Part shown: piece by piece, positions 8,918 through 17,707 of the stretch | Layout: every line of letters begins with the position of its first letter | How positions within the stretch are numbered: position 1 is the stretch's first letter | Assembly (NCBI GenBank): GCA_021769555.1 | Contig: JAETSR010000004.1 | Span: 62,001-126,000, forward strand | Direction: 5' to 3' | Length of the DNA stretch: 64,000 nucleotides | Origin: Clostridiaceae bacterium | GTDB lineage: Bacteria; Bacillota; Clostridia; Oscillospirales; Acutalibacteraceae | Made by a program: the position numbers and the translations under genes | Notes under the pieces: model-generated | What the model was told of the DNA's origin: nothing | The model's input: only the letters and a program-made list of their open reading frames with translations | The model's database searches: none

Positions 8918-9778
8918 TTGTACAGGATAGTAAAGAAGAAGGAGCTTAACCCCACGGTCACGCTCATGGAGATAGAGGCCCCGGCAGTGGCGAGAAAGGC
9001 CCAGCCCGGGCAGTTCATCATCCTCCGGGTGGACGAGAGCGGGGAGCGCATACCCCTGACCGTGGCCGATTATGACAGGGAGAGGGGCACGGTCACCATC
9101 ATCTTCCAGATAGTGGGGGCGACCACAGAGAAGCTGAACCATAAAGCCGAGGGCGAGAGCATACAGGATTTTGTGGGCCCCCTGGGCGTGCCAACCCATA
9201 CCGAGGGGCTTAATAAAGTGGCGGTAGTTGGCGGCGGCGTGGGGTGCGCCATAGCGTACCCGGTGGCTAAGAAGCTCCATGAGCAGGGGTGCGAGGTGCA
9301 CTCCATAGTGGGCTTCAGGAGCAAGGATTTGGTGATACTTGAGCGGGAGTTTGACGCTGTGAGCGCCAAATTATGCAGAATGAGCGACGACGGCTCCTGG
9401 GGCGAAAAGGGGCTGGTCACTGACGCGCTCAGAAAGCTTATTGAGAGCGGGGAGAAGTACGACCGGGTCATCACCATCGGGCCCCTTATTATGATGAAGT
9501 TTGTGTGTAAGCTCACCAAGGAGTTCAATGTGCCCACCACCGTGAGCATGAACCCCATCATGATAGACGGCACGGGCATGTGCGGCGGGTGCAGGCTGAG
9601 CCTGATACAGGACGGCAAGAGGGTGACAAAATTTGCATGTGTGGACGGCCCGGACTTCGACGGCTTTGAGGTGGACTTCGACGAGGCCATGGCCCGGGGG
9701 GCTATGTACAGGGACTTCGAGCGCCGCGCTCATGAGGAAACCTGCAATCTGTTCAAGGGGGTCGAGAATAATGCCTAA
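8918..9778 (+). CDS. nfnA: NADH-dependent ferredoxin:NADP+ oxidoreductase, small subunit (NfnA-like)
   Basis: A 286-residue FAD/[2Fe-2S] flavoprotein, the small subunit of the electron-bifurcating NfnAB complex; it also resembles the electron-transfer subunit of dihydroorotate dehydrogenase. It has an N-terminal ferredoxin-reductase barrel (RIPLTVAD, FAD site), an NAD-binding GGGVGCA loop, and a C-terminal cluster CGGCRLSL with a later Cys in KFACVDGP. The TTG at 8918 gives MYRIVKKKEL, the usual family start, with AAGGG 11 bases upstream; a GTG nine bases earlier is the alternative. nfnB overlaps its end by eight bases. Confidence 0.88.
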   Translation: MYRIVKKKELNPTVTLMEIEAPAVARKAQPGQFIILRVDESGERIPLTVADYDRERGTVTIIFQIVGATTEKLNHKAEGESIQDFVGPLGVPTHTEGLNKVAVVGGGVGCAIAYPVAKKLHEQGCEVHSIVGFRSKDLVILEREFDAVSAKLCRMSDDGSWGEKGLVTDALRKLIESGEKYDRVITIGPLIMMKFVCKLTKEFNVPTTVSMNPIMIDGTGMCGGCRLSLIQDGKRVTKFACVDGPDFDGFEVDFDEAMARGAMYRDFERRAHEETCNLFKGVENNA

Positions 9779-11165
9779 TATGTCGCTTAAAAAGAATGAA
9801 ATGCCCTCTCAGGAGCCCAATGTGCGCAACAAGAACTTCAAGGAAGTTGCCCTGGGCTACACAGCGGAGCAGGCCATAGACGAGGCCAGGCGGTGCCTTA
9901 ACTGCAAGAACCGGCCCTGCGTCAGCGGGTGCCCGGTGAACATCATGATACCGGACTTTATCGCCAAGATGGCAGAGGGGGACTTTGAGGGGGCGTACCA
10001 AGTGATAGCAAAGTCCAGCGCCCTGCCTGCCGTGTGCGGGCGGGTCTGCCCCCAGGAGAGCCAGTGCGAGAAGCTGTGCGTGCGGGGGATAAAGGGCGAG
10101 CCGGTGGGTATCGGGCGCTTGGAGAGGTTCGCCGCGGACTGGCATAATGAGCACGTGCAGGAGGCTCCCCCGAAGCCGGAGCCCAACGGGCACAGGGTAG
10201 CTGTCATCGGCTCGGGGCCCTCGGGGCTCACCTGCGCGGGGGACTTGGCAAGGCTGGGCTATGAGGTGACGGTGTTCGAGGCGCTGCACACTGCGGGGGG
10301 CGTGCTGGTGTACGGCATACCCGAGTTCCGTCTGCCCAAGGCTATCGTGCAGAAGGAGATAGACGGGCTGAAAGCCATGGGCGTGAAGATAGAGACTAAC
10401 ATGGTGATAGGCCGGGCGCTGTCCATAGACGAGCTGCTTGAGGATGGCTTTGAGGCTGTCTTTATCGGCTCGGGTGCTGGACTGCCCAGATTTATGAACA
10501 TACCCGGGGAGAACCTCAAGGGAGTGTATTCGGCCAACGAGTTTTTGACAAGGGTGAACCTGATGAAGGCCTACCTGCCGGGCTCGGACACGCCTATCCA
10601 GCACGCAAAGAGAGTGGCTGTGGTCGGCGGCGGCAACGTGGCTATGGACGCCGCAAGGTGCGCAAAGCGGCTGGGGGCAGAGGACGTTTACATCGTCTAC
10701 AGGCGCTCGGAGAAGGAGCTCCCTGCTAGGGCCGAAGAGGTGGAGCACGCGAAGGAAGAAGGTATCATCTTCAAGCTCCTGAACAACCCCACCCGGATTC
10801 TTGGCGATGAAAACGGCAGTGTTGCGGGCATGGAGTGCCTTGAGATGGAGCTGGGCGAGCCGGACGCGAGTGGGCGCAGGAGGCCGGTGGAGAAGGCAGG
10901 CAGTGAGTTCACCCTGGACGTGGACTGCGTGATAATGGCCATCGGGACGAGCCCCAACCCGCTGATAAAGTCCACTACTGAGGGCCTCGAGACCCAGCGC
11001 TGGGGCGGCATCATAGTGGAGGAGGAGACCGGGCTCACCAGCCGGGAGAACGTGTATGCGGGCGGGGACGCTGTCACCGGCGCGGCCACTGTGATACTCG
11101 CTATGGGCGCGGGGAAGACCGCCGCTAAGGCCATACATGAGCGGCTCTCCGGTAAAGAGTCATGA
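9771..11165 (+). CDS. nfnB: NfnB-like / glutamate synthase small-subunit-like oxidoreductase
   Basis: A 464-residue protein with an N-terminal double [4Fe-4S] domain (CLNCKNRPCVSGCPV and CGRVCPQESQCEKLC) and tandem nucleotide-binding folds: GSGPSGL for FAD, GGGNVAMD for NAD(P). Near the end YAGGDAVTGAATVILA closes the FAD site. With nfnA next to it, the best reading is the large Nfn subunit that balances NADH, NADPH and ferredoxin. A lone GltD-like NADPH-dependent glutamate synthase is the alternative and is less likely with nfnA overlapping. The ATG at 9771 replaces an upstream one that would lie inside nfnA. Confidence 0.9.
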   Translation: MPNMSLKKNEMPSQEPNVRNKNFKEVALGYTAEQAIDEARRCLNCKNRPCVSGCPVNIMIPDFIAKMAEGDFEGAYQVIAKSSALPAVCGRVCPQESQCEKLCVRGIKGEPVGIGRLERFAADWHNEHVQEAPPKPEPNGHRVAVIGSGPSGLTCAGDLARLGYEVTVFEALHTAGGVLVYGIPEFRLPKAIVQKEIDGLKAMGVKIETNMVIGRALSIDELLEDGFEAVFIGSGAGLPRFMNIPGENLKGVYSANEFLTRVNLMKAYLPGSDTPIQHAKRVAVVGGGNVAMDAARCAKRLGAEDVYIVYRRSEKELPARAEEVEHAKEEGIIFKLLNNPTRILGDENGSVAGMECLEMELGEPDASGRRRPVEKAGSEFTLDVDCVIMAIGTSPNPLIKSTTEGLETQRWGGIIVEEETGLTSRENVYAGGDAVTGAATVILAMGAGKTAAKAIHERLSGKES

Positions 11166-11650
11166 TTGAGATAAGCGTTCAAAAGAGCGGACTTCACGGT
11201 GAGGTGTATAAGCGCACGGCGGCCCGGGGGGTGGTGCTCCGGGAGGGGAAGATATTGATGGTACATACCGACCGGGGGGACTATAAATTCCCCGGCGGGG
11301 GCGTGGAGCCCGGGGAGAGCCTTGAGGCGGCGCTTAAAAGGGAGCTTTTGGAGGAGACCGGGCGGGAGCTTCTGGGGGAACCGGAGTATGTGGCGGTGGT
11401 TCACGAGCATAGGCGCGGGATGGTTGCGGACATACTTGAGATGGACTCCCACTATTTCCTCTGCCGGGTGAGCGAATTTAAAGGGCCCCTCCATCTGGAC
11501 GGCTACGAGGCTGAGCAGCACTTTGAGCCGGTCTGGGTGAGCCCGGAGGAGGCCGTCAGCGCCAACAGGGCGCTGGACGGGGAGGCGAACCCCTGGCTTG
11601 AGCGGGAGATACTGGTCTTGGAGGCCCTTAGAGAAAAGGGGCTGGTATAG
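11162..11650 (+). CDS. Nudix hydrolase
   Basis: A 162-residue Nudix protein. The box GX5EX7REUXEEXGU is complete at about residues 46-68 (GGVEPGES through RELLEETGREL), so the magnesium site should be active. It would hydrolyse a nucleoside diphosphate linked to another group; the substrate is not predictable. Its ATG overlaps the nfnB stop by four bases, implying translational coupling and one transcript with nfnAB. Confidence 0.9.
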   Translation: MIEISVQKSGLHGEVYKRTAARGVVLREGKILMVHTDRGDYKFPGGGVEPGESLEAALKRELLEETGRELLGEPEYVAVVHEHRRGMVADILEMDSHYFLCRVSEFKGPLHLDGYEAEQHFEPVWVSPEEAVSANRALDGEANPWLEREILVLEALREKGLV

Positions 11651-11661
11651 GTGGTAATATT

Positions 11662-12405
11662 ATGACATTAAAGGAGTTCTTCACTGAGAACCCCCGGGTT
11701 GCCCTGGGCTTTTCCGGGGGAGTTGATTCGGCGCACCTGTTGTGGGCGGCGGTGTGCTTTGGCGCGGATGTGCGGCCATATTATGTGAACTCACAGTTCC
11801 AGCCGGAGTTTGAGCTTCGGGACGCAGAAAAGCTCTGCGGGGAGCTGGGGGTGGAGCTCTGCGTGATAACCCTCGATGTGCTGGCCTGTGATATGGTGCG
11901 GGAGAACCCGGCAGACAGGTGCTATCACTGCAAGAAGGCCATCTTCGGGGCCCTGCGGGAGCGGGCGCTCTCGGAGGGTTACCCGGTGCTTATAGACGGC
12001 ACAAACGCCTCGGACGACGCGGGGGACAGGCCGGGCATGAGGGCTCTCTGTGAGCTCTCGGTGCGCTCGCCGCTGCGGGAGTGCGGCATAACAAAGGCCC
12101 AGGTGCGGGAGCGCTCGAGGGAGGCCGGGCTCTTTACCTGGGACAAGCCCGCCTATGCCTGCCTTGCGACGAGGGTGCCCACAGGGGAGCGGCTGACGGC
12201 TGAGCTTCTGGAACGGATAGAGCGGGCCGAGGACTGCCTTTTCTCCCTGGGGTTTACGGACTTTAGGGTGCGGGTCTTCGGCGGCGGGGCCAGGGTGCAG
12301 GTGCCCGGGGAGCAGATGGCCCTGGCGGTGGAGAAGCGGCGGGAGATACTGGCGGGGCTTGAGGGGATTTTCCCGGCGGTCATGCTGGATTTGGTGGAGC
12401 GCTAA
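11662..12405 (+). CDS. larE: ATP-dependent sacrificial sulfur transferase LarE
   Basis: A 247-residue PP-loop pyrophosphatase. The ATP loop SGGVDS is at residues 18-23, CYHC at 87-90, and AYACLATR places Cys167 where the sulfur-donating Cys of Lactobacillus LarE lies. LarE adenylates and sulfurates the pyridinium dicarboxylate precursor of the nickel-pincer cofactor used by lactate racemase-type enzymes. larA, larB and larC are absent from this window, so the partner genes must be elsewhere if the pathway works. It follows the Nudix gene by 11 bases. Confidence 0.85.
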   Translation: MTLKEFFTENPRVALGFSGGVDSAHLLWAAVCFGADVRPYYVNSQFQPEFELRDAEKLCGELGVELCVITLDVLACDMVRENPADRCYHCKKAIFGALRERALSEGYPVLIDGTNASDDAGDRPGMRALCELSVRSPLRECGITKAQVRERSREAGLFTWDKPAYACLATRVPTGERLTAELLERIERAEDCLFSLGFTDFRVRVFGGGARVQVPGEQMALAVEKRREILAGLEGIFPAVMLDLVER

Positions 12406-12412
12406 TCACCAC

Positions 12413-12441
12413 TTGACTGACAGGCCGAAAGCTGGTAAAAT
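12413..12441 (+). promoter_or_regulatory. promoter for the 47-residue protein
   Basis: TTGACT (12413-12418) and TAAAAT (12436-12441) with a 17-base spacer lie just before the GGGAGG ribosome site at 12460. Confidence 0.6.
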
Positions 12442-12472
12442 AAAGCTGGAATATACGAAGGGAGGCGGCTTT

Positions 12473-12616
12473 ATGCCCACCGAGAACGAGCGCAAGGATG
12501 TACGCAAGGCAATGGCATTTGACCTCTTGCAGATTTTCAAGGCAGAACCGGGCAAGGTCTACACACTGGAGGAAATTGAGAAGCTGCTTATCGCCTACGT
12601 ACAGGGCAACGACTGA
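12473..12616 (+). CDS. small conserved-looking protein, 47 aa
   Basis: A 47-residue protein beginning MPTENERKDVRK. It is acidic to neutral, predicted helical, with a VYTLEEIEKLL segment that resembles the first helix of a winged-helix or a similar small domain. The start is supported by GGGAGG eight bases upstream, a good promoter and a strong terminator directly after the stop, so it looks like a self-contained gene rather than a chance frame. No family was recognised and no function is proposed. Confidence 0.65.
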   Translation: MPTENERKDVRKAMAFDLLQIFKAEPGKVYTLEEIEKLLIAYVQGND

Positions 12617-12618
12617 CA

Positions 12619-12648
12619 AAAAAGGGATGGCAAATGCCATCCCTTTTC
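12619..12648. terminator. bidirectional terminator
   Basis: A perfect GGGATGGC / GCCATCCC stem with loop AAAT, flanked by an A run on the left and TTTT on the right. It ends the 47-residue gene and the converging histidine kinase gene. Confidence 0.88.
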
Positions 12649-14316
12649 TCATGCCTGCTCCCCGCCCACCAGGGGGAACTGCACCGTCGCCACAAACAGG
12701 TCCCCGTCCGTGCGCACAAAGAACCTTCCCCCGCAGGCCTCGGTAAAGCTCTTCGCTATACTGAGCCCCAGGCCGCTGCCCTCGGTGGTGCGGTTCTGGT
12801 CCCCCCGGACAAAGCGGGCGGTGAGGTCCTCGCCGTTCATGGTTATCTCGGTCTTGGAGACGTTGCGTATGCTCACGCTTGCAATCCCCGACTGGGCGAT
12901 GAGGTTCACATACACCCTTGAGCCCGGCAGGGAGTACTGGGTGCAGTTGCGTATAAGGTTCTGGAACACCCGGTAGAGCCGCTGGCCGTCCGCGTGGACA
13001 AGCATGGGGCTCTCGGGAATGTCCACCCGGAACTGGAGCTTCGAGCGCTCTATCACCTCTTCCATCTCCACAAAGGTCTGTCTCAGGAGCCGCCCTATGT
13101 CCAGGTCCTCAAGGTTCAGGCTGATATTCCCCGTGGCGGCTTTCGAGACCTCGAACACGTCCTGGACTATGACGCTCAGGCGCTGGGTCTTCTGGGAGAG
13201 TATCTCCACATAGTCCTTTGCCGCCGGGGTGAGCTCCTCTTTTTTCAAAAGCTCCACATAGCTTATCACAGAGGTCAGGGGGGTCTTGATGTCGTGGGAC
13301 ACATTTGTGATGAGCTCTATCTTGGTGCGGTCGGCCTTGGTGCCCTCCTCAACGGCCTTCTGCACGCCGGTGCGTATCATGTTCAGCTGCATGGCGCAGT
13401 CGTAGAGATTTGAGGTTGGGGGCACGTGGTTTACCGCGTCCAGGTTCCCGCCGTACATTTCGGTTATCTGGTCCATTAAAAGGTTCCAGTCCCTAAGGTC
13501 CCGCTTCAGGGAGAGGATATACCACCAGACGGTGCCTATGACCCCCACTATAGCGATAAACGGCACGGAGAGGGCCAGCTTATCCCTGTGGGGCGGGGGG
13601 AGGATATTCACAAGCACCCCATAGCCGAAGAGCCCGAACACCGCAAGGGCCGCGCACATGCCTGAGACGCTGTAGGCCCTTCTCAGGGCCCGCTGCTGGA
13701 AGTCTGTCATCTTGTGAAAATCGTTGACCCGAAGGAGCAGGGAATGTATGATATTGTGCCCGAAGAACCGCCTGTTGCGCCCAACGTCAAGGCAGAGAAA
13801 GTAAAGGAGCAGCACCCCCAGCACGCCGGCGGTGAATATGAGCTCCGTGCTGCGTTGGTCCACAAGGGACATGAGGAACACCATATAGCAGGCGATTATT
13901 ATGAGCTTTGCCTCCACCCATATCCACCCCAGCCACCGGGCGGCCACGGCTTCAAAGGCCCGGCGGTCCTGGCGGAAGGCAAAGACCAGTATGAGGGCCG
14001 TCAGTATAACCGCGGCGGCGCTGGCGGTCTTCACGCCGTACTCATAGGCTAGGTCCGGGGCCTCGGCCTTCTCGTACACGCCATCGGGCGTAAGCTCAGT
14101 GCGGTGGGGCACGCTCCCTGCAAACTCATGCACGCTGTCCGAGGCGTACTCGGTCATGCCCGGGCTCACCAGCACCATCACGGCGAACACCAGCAGAAGG
14201 CTCACCGCGCACAGGATGAACAGCAGGCACAGCCAGGATATGAGCCCCTTAAAGGTATTTGTGGGCCTGCTGCGAAGGTGCTCCCTGGGGTCAATGCTTC
14301 TCGAATTTGTAGCCAA
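12649..14316 (-). CDS. membrane sensor histidine kinase
   Basis: A 555-residue sensor kinase. About six hydrophobic segments occupy residues 20-270 (pairs near 24-50, 97-115, 135-175 and 215-270) with an extracytoplasmic stretch near 50-95. The phosphoacceptor box NVSHDIKTPLTS puts the phosphorylated His at 341. The catalytic domain has the N box (FQNLIRNCTQYS) and GSGLGLSIAK. It phosphorylates the response regulator encoded upstream; the genes overlap by 26 bases, indicating coupled translation. The signal is unknown. VanS-like kinases have a similar kinase core. Confidence 0.92.
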   Translation of the reverse strand: MATNSRSIDPREHLRSRPTNTFKGLISWLCLLFILCAVSLLLVFAVMVLVSPGMTEYASDSVHEFAGSVPHRTELTPDGVYEKAEAPDLAYEYGVKTASAAAVILTALILVFAFRQDRRAFEAVAARWLGWIWVEAKLIIIACYMVFLMSLVDQRSTELIFTAGVLGVLLLYFLCLDVGRNRRFFGHNIIHSLLLRVNDFHKMTDFQQRALRRAYSVSGMCAALAVFGLFGYGVLVNILPPPHRDKLALSVPFIAIVGVIGTVWWYILSLKRDLRDWNLLMDQITEMYGGNLDAVNHVPPTSNLYDCAMQLNMIRTGVQKAVEEGTKADRTKIELITNVSHDIKTPLTSVISYVELLKKEELTPAAKDYVEILSQKTQRLSVIVQDVFEVSKAATGNISLNLEDLDIGRLLRQTFVEMEEVIERSKLQFRVDIPESPMLVHADGQRLYRVFQNLIRNCTQYSLPGSRVYVNLIAQSGIASVSIRNVSKTEITMNGEDLTARFVRGDQNRTTEGSGLGLSIAKSFTEACGGRFFVRTDGDLFVATVQFPLVGGEQA

Positions 14317-14995
14317 TGCCCCACACCACCTTCAGATATTCCGGCTCGCTGGGATTTATCTCTATCTTCTCCCTTATGCGCCGTATATGCACCATAACAG
14401 TGTTCTCGGTCGAGTACGCCGACTCGTTCCAAATCTTAGAGTAAATCTCCTCGGCGGGGAAAATCCTGCCGGGGTTTCGCATTAAGAGCTCAACTATCTT
14501 TGTCTCCGTGGCCGTGAGCTTGATGGGCTCGTCGTCGGCGTAGAGCACGTGCTCGTCCAGGTTGAACCTGAGCCTGCCGTTTATAATCACGTTCTCCCCC
14601 CGGGAGTTGATGTCCCCAAGGCTCGTGTACCTTCTCAGCTGGGACTTCACCCTGGCGGCCAGCTCCATGGGGTTGAAGGGCTTCGTGACATAGTCGTCCG
14701 CGCCCATTGAGAGGCCCAGTATCTTGTCGCTGTTCTCGCTCTTTGCAGAGAGGACTATTATGGGCAGGTTCTTCCCCTCCCGTATGCGCATGATGGCCGA
14801 GAGGCCGTCGAGCCGGGGCATCATCACGTCTATAATAATCAGGTGTATATTCTTGGTGGACACCAGGTCCAGAGCCTCCATGCCGTCGTAGGCCTTGAAG
14901 ACTGTGTACCCCTCCCCCTCCAAAGTCAGGGCGATGGCCCGCACTATCTCCCGGTCGTCGTCCACCACTAGGATGTTCTTGCTCTCATTGTCCAT
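14291..14995 (-). CDS. OmpR/PhoB-family response regulator
   Basis: A 234-residue regulator. The receiver domain has the acidic pocket VVDDD, the phosphoacceptor Asp56 in IIIDVMMPRLDG and the conserved Lys in DDYVTKPFNP. A winged-helix DNA-binding domain follows (ETKIVELLMRNPGRIFPAEEIY and NTVMVHIRRIREKI). It is first in the operon with the histidine kinase. The divergent pdaA gene begins 130 bases away, so a shared control region is possible. Confidence 0.94.
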   Translation of the reverse strand: MDNESKNILVVDDDREIVRAIALTLEGEGYTVFKAYDGMEALDLVSTKNIHLIIIDVMMPRLDGLSAIMRIREGKNLPIIVLSAKSENSDKILGLSMGADDYVTKPFNPMELAARVKSQLRRYTSLGDINSRGENVIINGRLRFNLDEHVLYADDEPIKLTATETKIVELLMRNPGRIFPAEEIYSKIWNESAYSTENTVMVHIRRIREKIEINPSEPEYLKVVWGIGYKFEKH

Positions 14996-15125
14996 AGCTA
15001 TCCCTCCAGTTAGTTATAGTCTACAGTGTAAAGCTTAGTTTTTTTGGCACATAATTCTTACGAAAATCATACAACATCTTTTCGGGTTTGGCAACATATT
15101 TTTAGCTTAGAAAGGATGTGTTACA

Positions 15126-15929
15126 ATGAAAAAACTGAAATTCCCCCACTGGTCCACCCTTACGGTCATACTCATAGCCGCAGTGCTGTTTTTAGCGGCG
15201 TTCTATACCCACCGGGAGCAGGGGGCCGTCGCCGCTGCCGGGGAGATAACCAACTGGGGGCTCAGCTTCCAGAAGGAGGGCGAGCCCCCCATAGCCAACG
15301 CCACAGGGGAGTATCTCTCAAAGTTCGACAGCGTGTACTGTATGCCCTCCGGCGAGAAGACCCTCTATATCACCTTCGACGCGGGCTTTGAGAACGGCAA
15401 TACCGAGCCCATTCTGGACGCGCTGAAGAAGCATAATGTGAAGGCCACTTTTTTCTTAGTGGGCAACTACCTTGAGACCCAGCCGGACCTGGTGCGCCGG
15501 ATGGTGGAGGAGGGGCATACCGTCGGGAACCATACGTACAGCCACCCGGATATGTCGGCGATAAGCGACAGGGAGAGCTTCATAAATGAGCTTCAAAAGA
15601 ACGAGGCGCTTTATAAGGAGGTCACAGGGGAGGATATGCCAAAGCTCTACAGGCCCCCTCAGGGGAAGTTCTGCGAGAGCAATTTGAAAATGGCAAAGGA
15701 ACTGGGCTACCGCACGGTGTTCTGGTCTTTAGCCTACGTGGACTGGTATGAGAACGACCAGCCCACCCATCAGCAGGCCTTTGACAAGCTTATACCAAGG
15801 GTGCACCCGGGGGCCGTGGTGCTCCTTCACAGCACGTCCAAAACCAACGGCGAGATACTCGACGAGCTTTTGACAAAATGGGAGGGGCTGGGGTATCGCT
15901 TCGGGGACCTTTGGAAAGACTTGCAATAA
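15126..15929 (+). CDS. pdaA: polysaccharide deacetylase, PdaA-like
   Basis: A 267-residue NodB-family deacetylase anchored by one N-terminal hydrophobic segment (residues 10-28). It has TFDAGFENG (Asp85), metal-binding His136 and His140 in GNHTYSH, RPPQGKF (Arg176) and the C-terminal LLHS. The NWGLSF stretch at 43-48 and the first motif are characteristic of PdaA, which removes the acetyl group of N-acetylmuramic acid so that muramic delta-lactam can form in spore cortex. Length fits (263 in B. subtilis). The ATG follows AAAGGATG. Confidence 0.87.
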   Translation: MKKLKFPHWSTLTVILIAAVLFLAAFYTHREQGAVAAAGEITNWGLSFQKEGEPPIANATGEYLSKFDSVYCMPSGEKTLYITFDAGFENGNTEPILDALKKHNVKATFFLVGNYLETQPDLVRRMVEEGHTVGNHTYSHPDMSAISDRESFINELQKNEALYKEVTGEDMPKLYRPPQGKFCESNLKMAKELGYRTVFWSLAYVDWYENDQPTHQQAFDKLIPRVHPGAVVLLHSTSKTNGEILDELLTKWEGLGYRFGDLWKDLQ

Positions 15930-15949
15930 GCCCCTTCATGGGATATAAT
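15921..15949 (+). promoter_or_regulatory. promoter for the small exporter gene
   Basis: TTGCAA (15921-15926, inside the last codons of pdaA) and TATAAT (15944-15949), spacer 17. This gives the downstream genes a transcript independent of pdaA. Confidence 0.65.
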
Positions 15950-15992
15950 AGGGGAAACCCATAAAATAAAGCAAAACAAAGGAAGTCAAAAA

Positions 15993-16487
15993 ATGGAACA
16001 TATCGTTGAGACATTAGTGCACGTATTCAGCCAGGCAATACCCGCCGAGCTCACCGTCTTCGCCCTGTCCCTTATGCCCATAATAGAGCTCAGAGGCGGC
16101 ATACTGGCGGCGAAGCTTTTGGATTTGCAGATGCTCCCGGCCTTTTTCATCTGCCTTGCGGGCACGCTTATACCGACGCCGTTTATACTGCTGTTTATCA
16201 ACAAAATATTCGGCTGGATGAGGAACACCCGCTTTGTGAAGCTGGTGGACCGCATGGAGGAGAAGGGCAGGAGCAAGTTCGACAAGATAAACCGGTATAA
16301 GACTTTGGGGCTGATGATATTCGTGGCAATACCCCTGCCGGGGACCGGGGCCTGGACCGGGTCTCTGGCCGCGGCGCTGATGAAGATGGAGTTTAAGTCC
16401 GCAATGCTCTCCGTGGCTATGGGCACGCTCATTGCCGACGTTATCATGTGCGTGCTCTCCTACGGCCTTCTGGGGCTGGTGCTCTGA
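15993..16487 (+). CDS. COG2426 small multidrug export family protein
   Basis: A 164-residue integral membrane protein with about four hydrophobic segments and the family features ELRGGI near residue 32 and IPLPGTGAWTG near residue 110. The family is called putative small multidrug export on weak grounds; it is also related to DedA-type transporters, and the true substrate is unknown. It has its own promoter. Its stop overlaps the next start by one base (TGATG). Confidence 0.82.
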   Translation: MEHIVETLVHVFSQAIPAELTVFALSLMPIIELRGGILAAKLLDLQMLPAFFICLAGTLIPTPFILLFINKIFGWMRNTRFVKLVDRMEEKGRSKFDKINRYKTLGLMIFVAIPLPGTGAWTGSLAAALMKMEFKSAMLSVAMGTLIADVIMCVLSYGLLGLVL

Positions 16488-17683
16488 TGGACTGCCGGGT
16501 GGCCGTGATAGGCGCGGGGGCGGCCGGGCTCGTATGCGCCTGTAAAGCGGCGGGGAGGGGAGGCGTGCTCCTGCTTGAGGGCAACGATAAGCCCGGCAGG
16601 AAGCTTTTAGCTACGGGCAACGGGCGCTGCAACCTTACGAACCTTAATATCTCCCCGGATGATTACTGGGGAGACCCTTTGCTTGAGGGCTTTATCAAAA
16701 GCTGGCCTTCTGAGAGGGTGACGGGCATGTTCCGGGAGCTGGGCCTTCTCACCCGAGCGGACGGCGAGGGGAGGGTATATCCCGCCAGCCTCCAGGCCGC
16801 GGCGGCAGCGGGGGCGCTGGTTTCCGCGTGCCGGGAGAAGGGCGTGCAGACCATGTACGGCTTCAGGGCGGTGAAGATAGTGAGGGAGCGCCGGGGGTTT
16901 GTTATCACCGGGGACAAGGGCAGCACTGTCCGGGCGAAATACTGTGTGCTGGCCTGCGGGGGACTTGCCTCCCCGGGGCACTCAAGGGGGGAGGGCTACT
17001 CCCTGGCAGAGAGCCTTGGGCATACCGTCACGGAGCTCTCACCGTCTTTAGTGGGCCTGAGGGTGAGGGGTAAATTCACCCGGGCCCTGAAGGGGGTGCG
17101 GTGCAGGGCGGGGGCGGCCCTTTGGCACAAGGGGAAGGAGCTCTCGCGGGAGAGCGGCGAGGTGATATTCGGGGACGGCTCGGTTTCCGGGATATGCGTT
17201 ATGGACCTGTCGGCCCATATGCGGGGCCTTGGCGGGGGCGCGGAGCTTCGCCTGGATTTTCTGGAACAGCTGAGCGTAAGGGAGCTTGAGAGCTACCTTG
17301 AGAGCTTTGCCGCCGCACACCCTGAGCGCCCCGCGGAGGAGCTGTTCTCCGGGGCGGTAAACCTCCGGCTGGGGCGGGAGCTCATGAAGCTTCTGGGCCT
17401 TCGGGGCGCGGCGGGAGAGCTGGGCCCCGGGCAGATAAAGAAAGCGGCGGGCATTGTGAAGGGCCTGGCCCTGCCTGTGGAGGGCACCCTCGGCTGGGAG
17501 CACGCCCAGGTGACTGCCGGGGGCGTGCCCCTTTGCGAGGCAGACCCCAATACCATGGAGTCGAGGAAATGCCCGGGGCTGTATATATGCGGGGAAATGC
17601 TGGACGCGGACGGCCGGTGCGGGGGCTATAACCTTCACTGGGCCTTCTGCACCGGGGCCGCCGCCGGGGAGCGGCTGGGCTGA
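16487..17683 (+). CDS. BaiN/HI0933-family FAD-binding oxidoreductase
   Basis: A 398-residue flavoprotein of the HI0933/YhiN/BaiN family. The Rossmann FAD loop GAGAAG is near residue 8, followed by the family signature ATGNGRCNLTN and the C-terminal GGYNLHWAFCTGAAAGE. Members have been called aminoacetone oxidases, and BaiN reduces bile-acid intermediates; the role here is undetermined. The start at 16487 gives a canonical N-terminus and is coupled to the previous stop. The neighbouring gene is a second, unrelated flavoprotein. Confidence 0.9.
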   Translation: MDCRVAVIGAGAAGLVCACKAAGRGGVLLLEGNDKPGRKLLATGNGRCNLTNLNISPDDYWGDPLLEGFIKSWPSERVTGMFRELGLLTRADGEGRVYPASLQAAAAAGALVSACREKGVQTMYGFRAVKIVRERRGFVITGDKGSTVRAKYCVLACGGLASPGHSRGEGYSLAESLGHTVTELSPSLVGLRVRGKFTRALKGVRCRAGAALWHKGKELSRESGEVIFGDGSVSGICVMDLSAHMRGLGGGAELRLDFLEQLSVRELESYLESFAAAHPERPAEELFSGAVNLRLGRELMKLLGLRGAAGELGPGQIKKAAGIVKGLALPVEGTLGWEHAQVTAGGVPLCEADPNTMESRKCPGLYICGEMLDADGRCGGYNLHWAFCTGAAAGERLG

Positions 17684-17707
17684 GTTTACTGAGAGGGGAT
17701 GGGAGCC

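Noticed and set aside
9753-11138. A 461-codon antisense frame opposite nfnB.
   Set aside because: The plus strand encodes iron-sulfur and nucleotide-binding motifs; the antisense frame has no family features.
11662-12405. LarE as an NAD synthetase or GMP synthase PP-loop domain.
   Set aside because: The size, CYHC and AYACLATR motifs fit LarE; the synthetase families have other domains.
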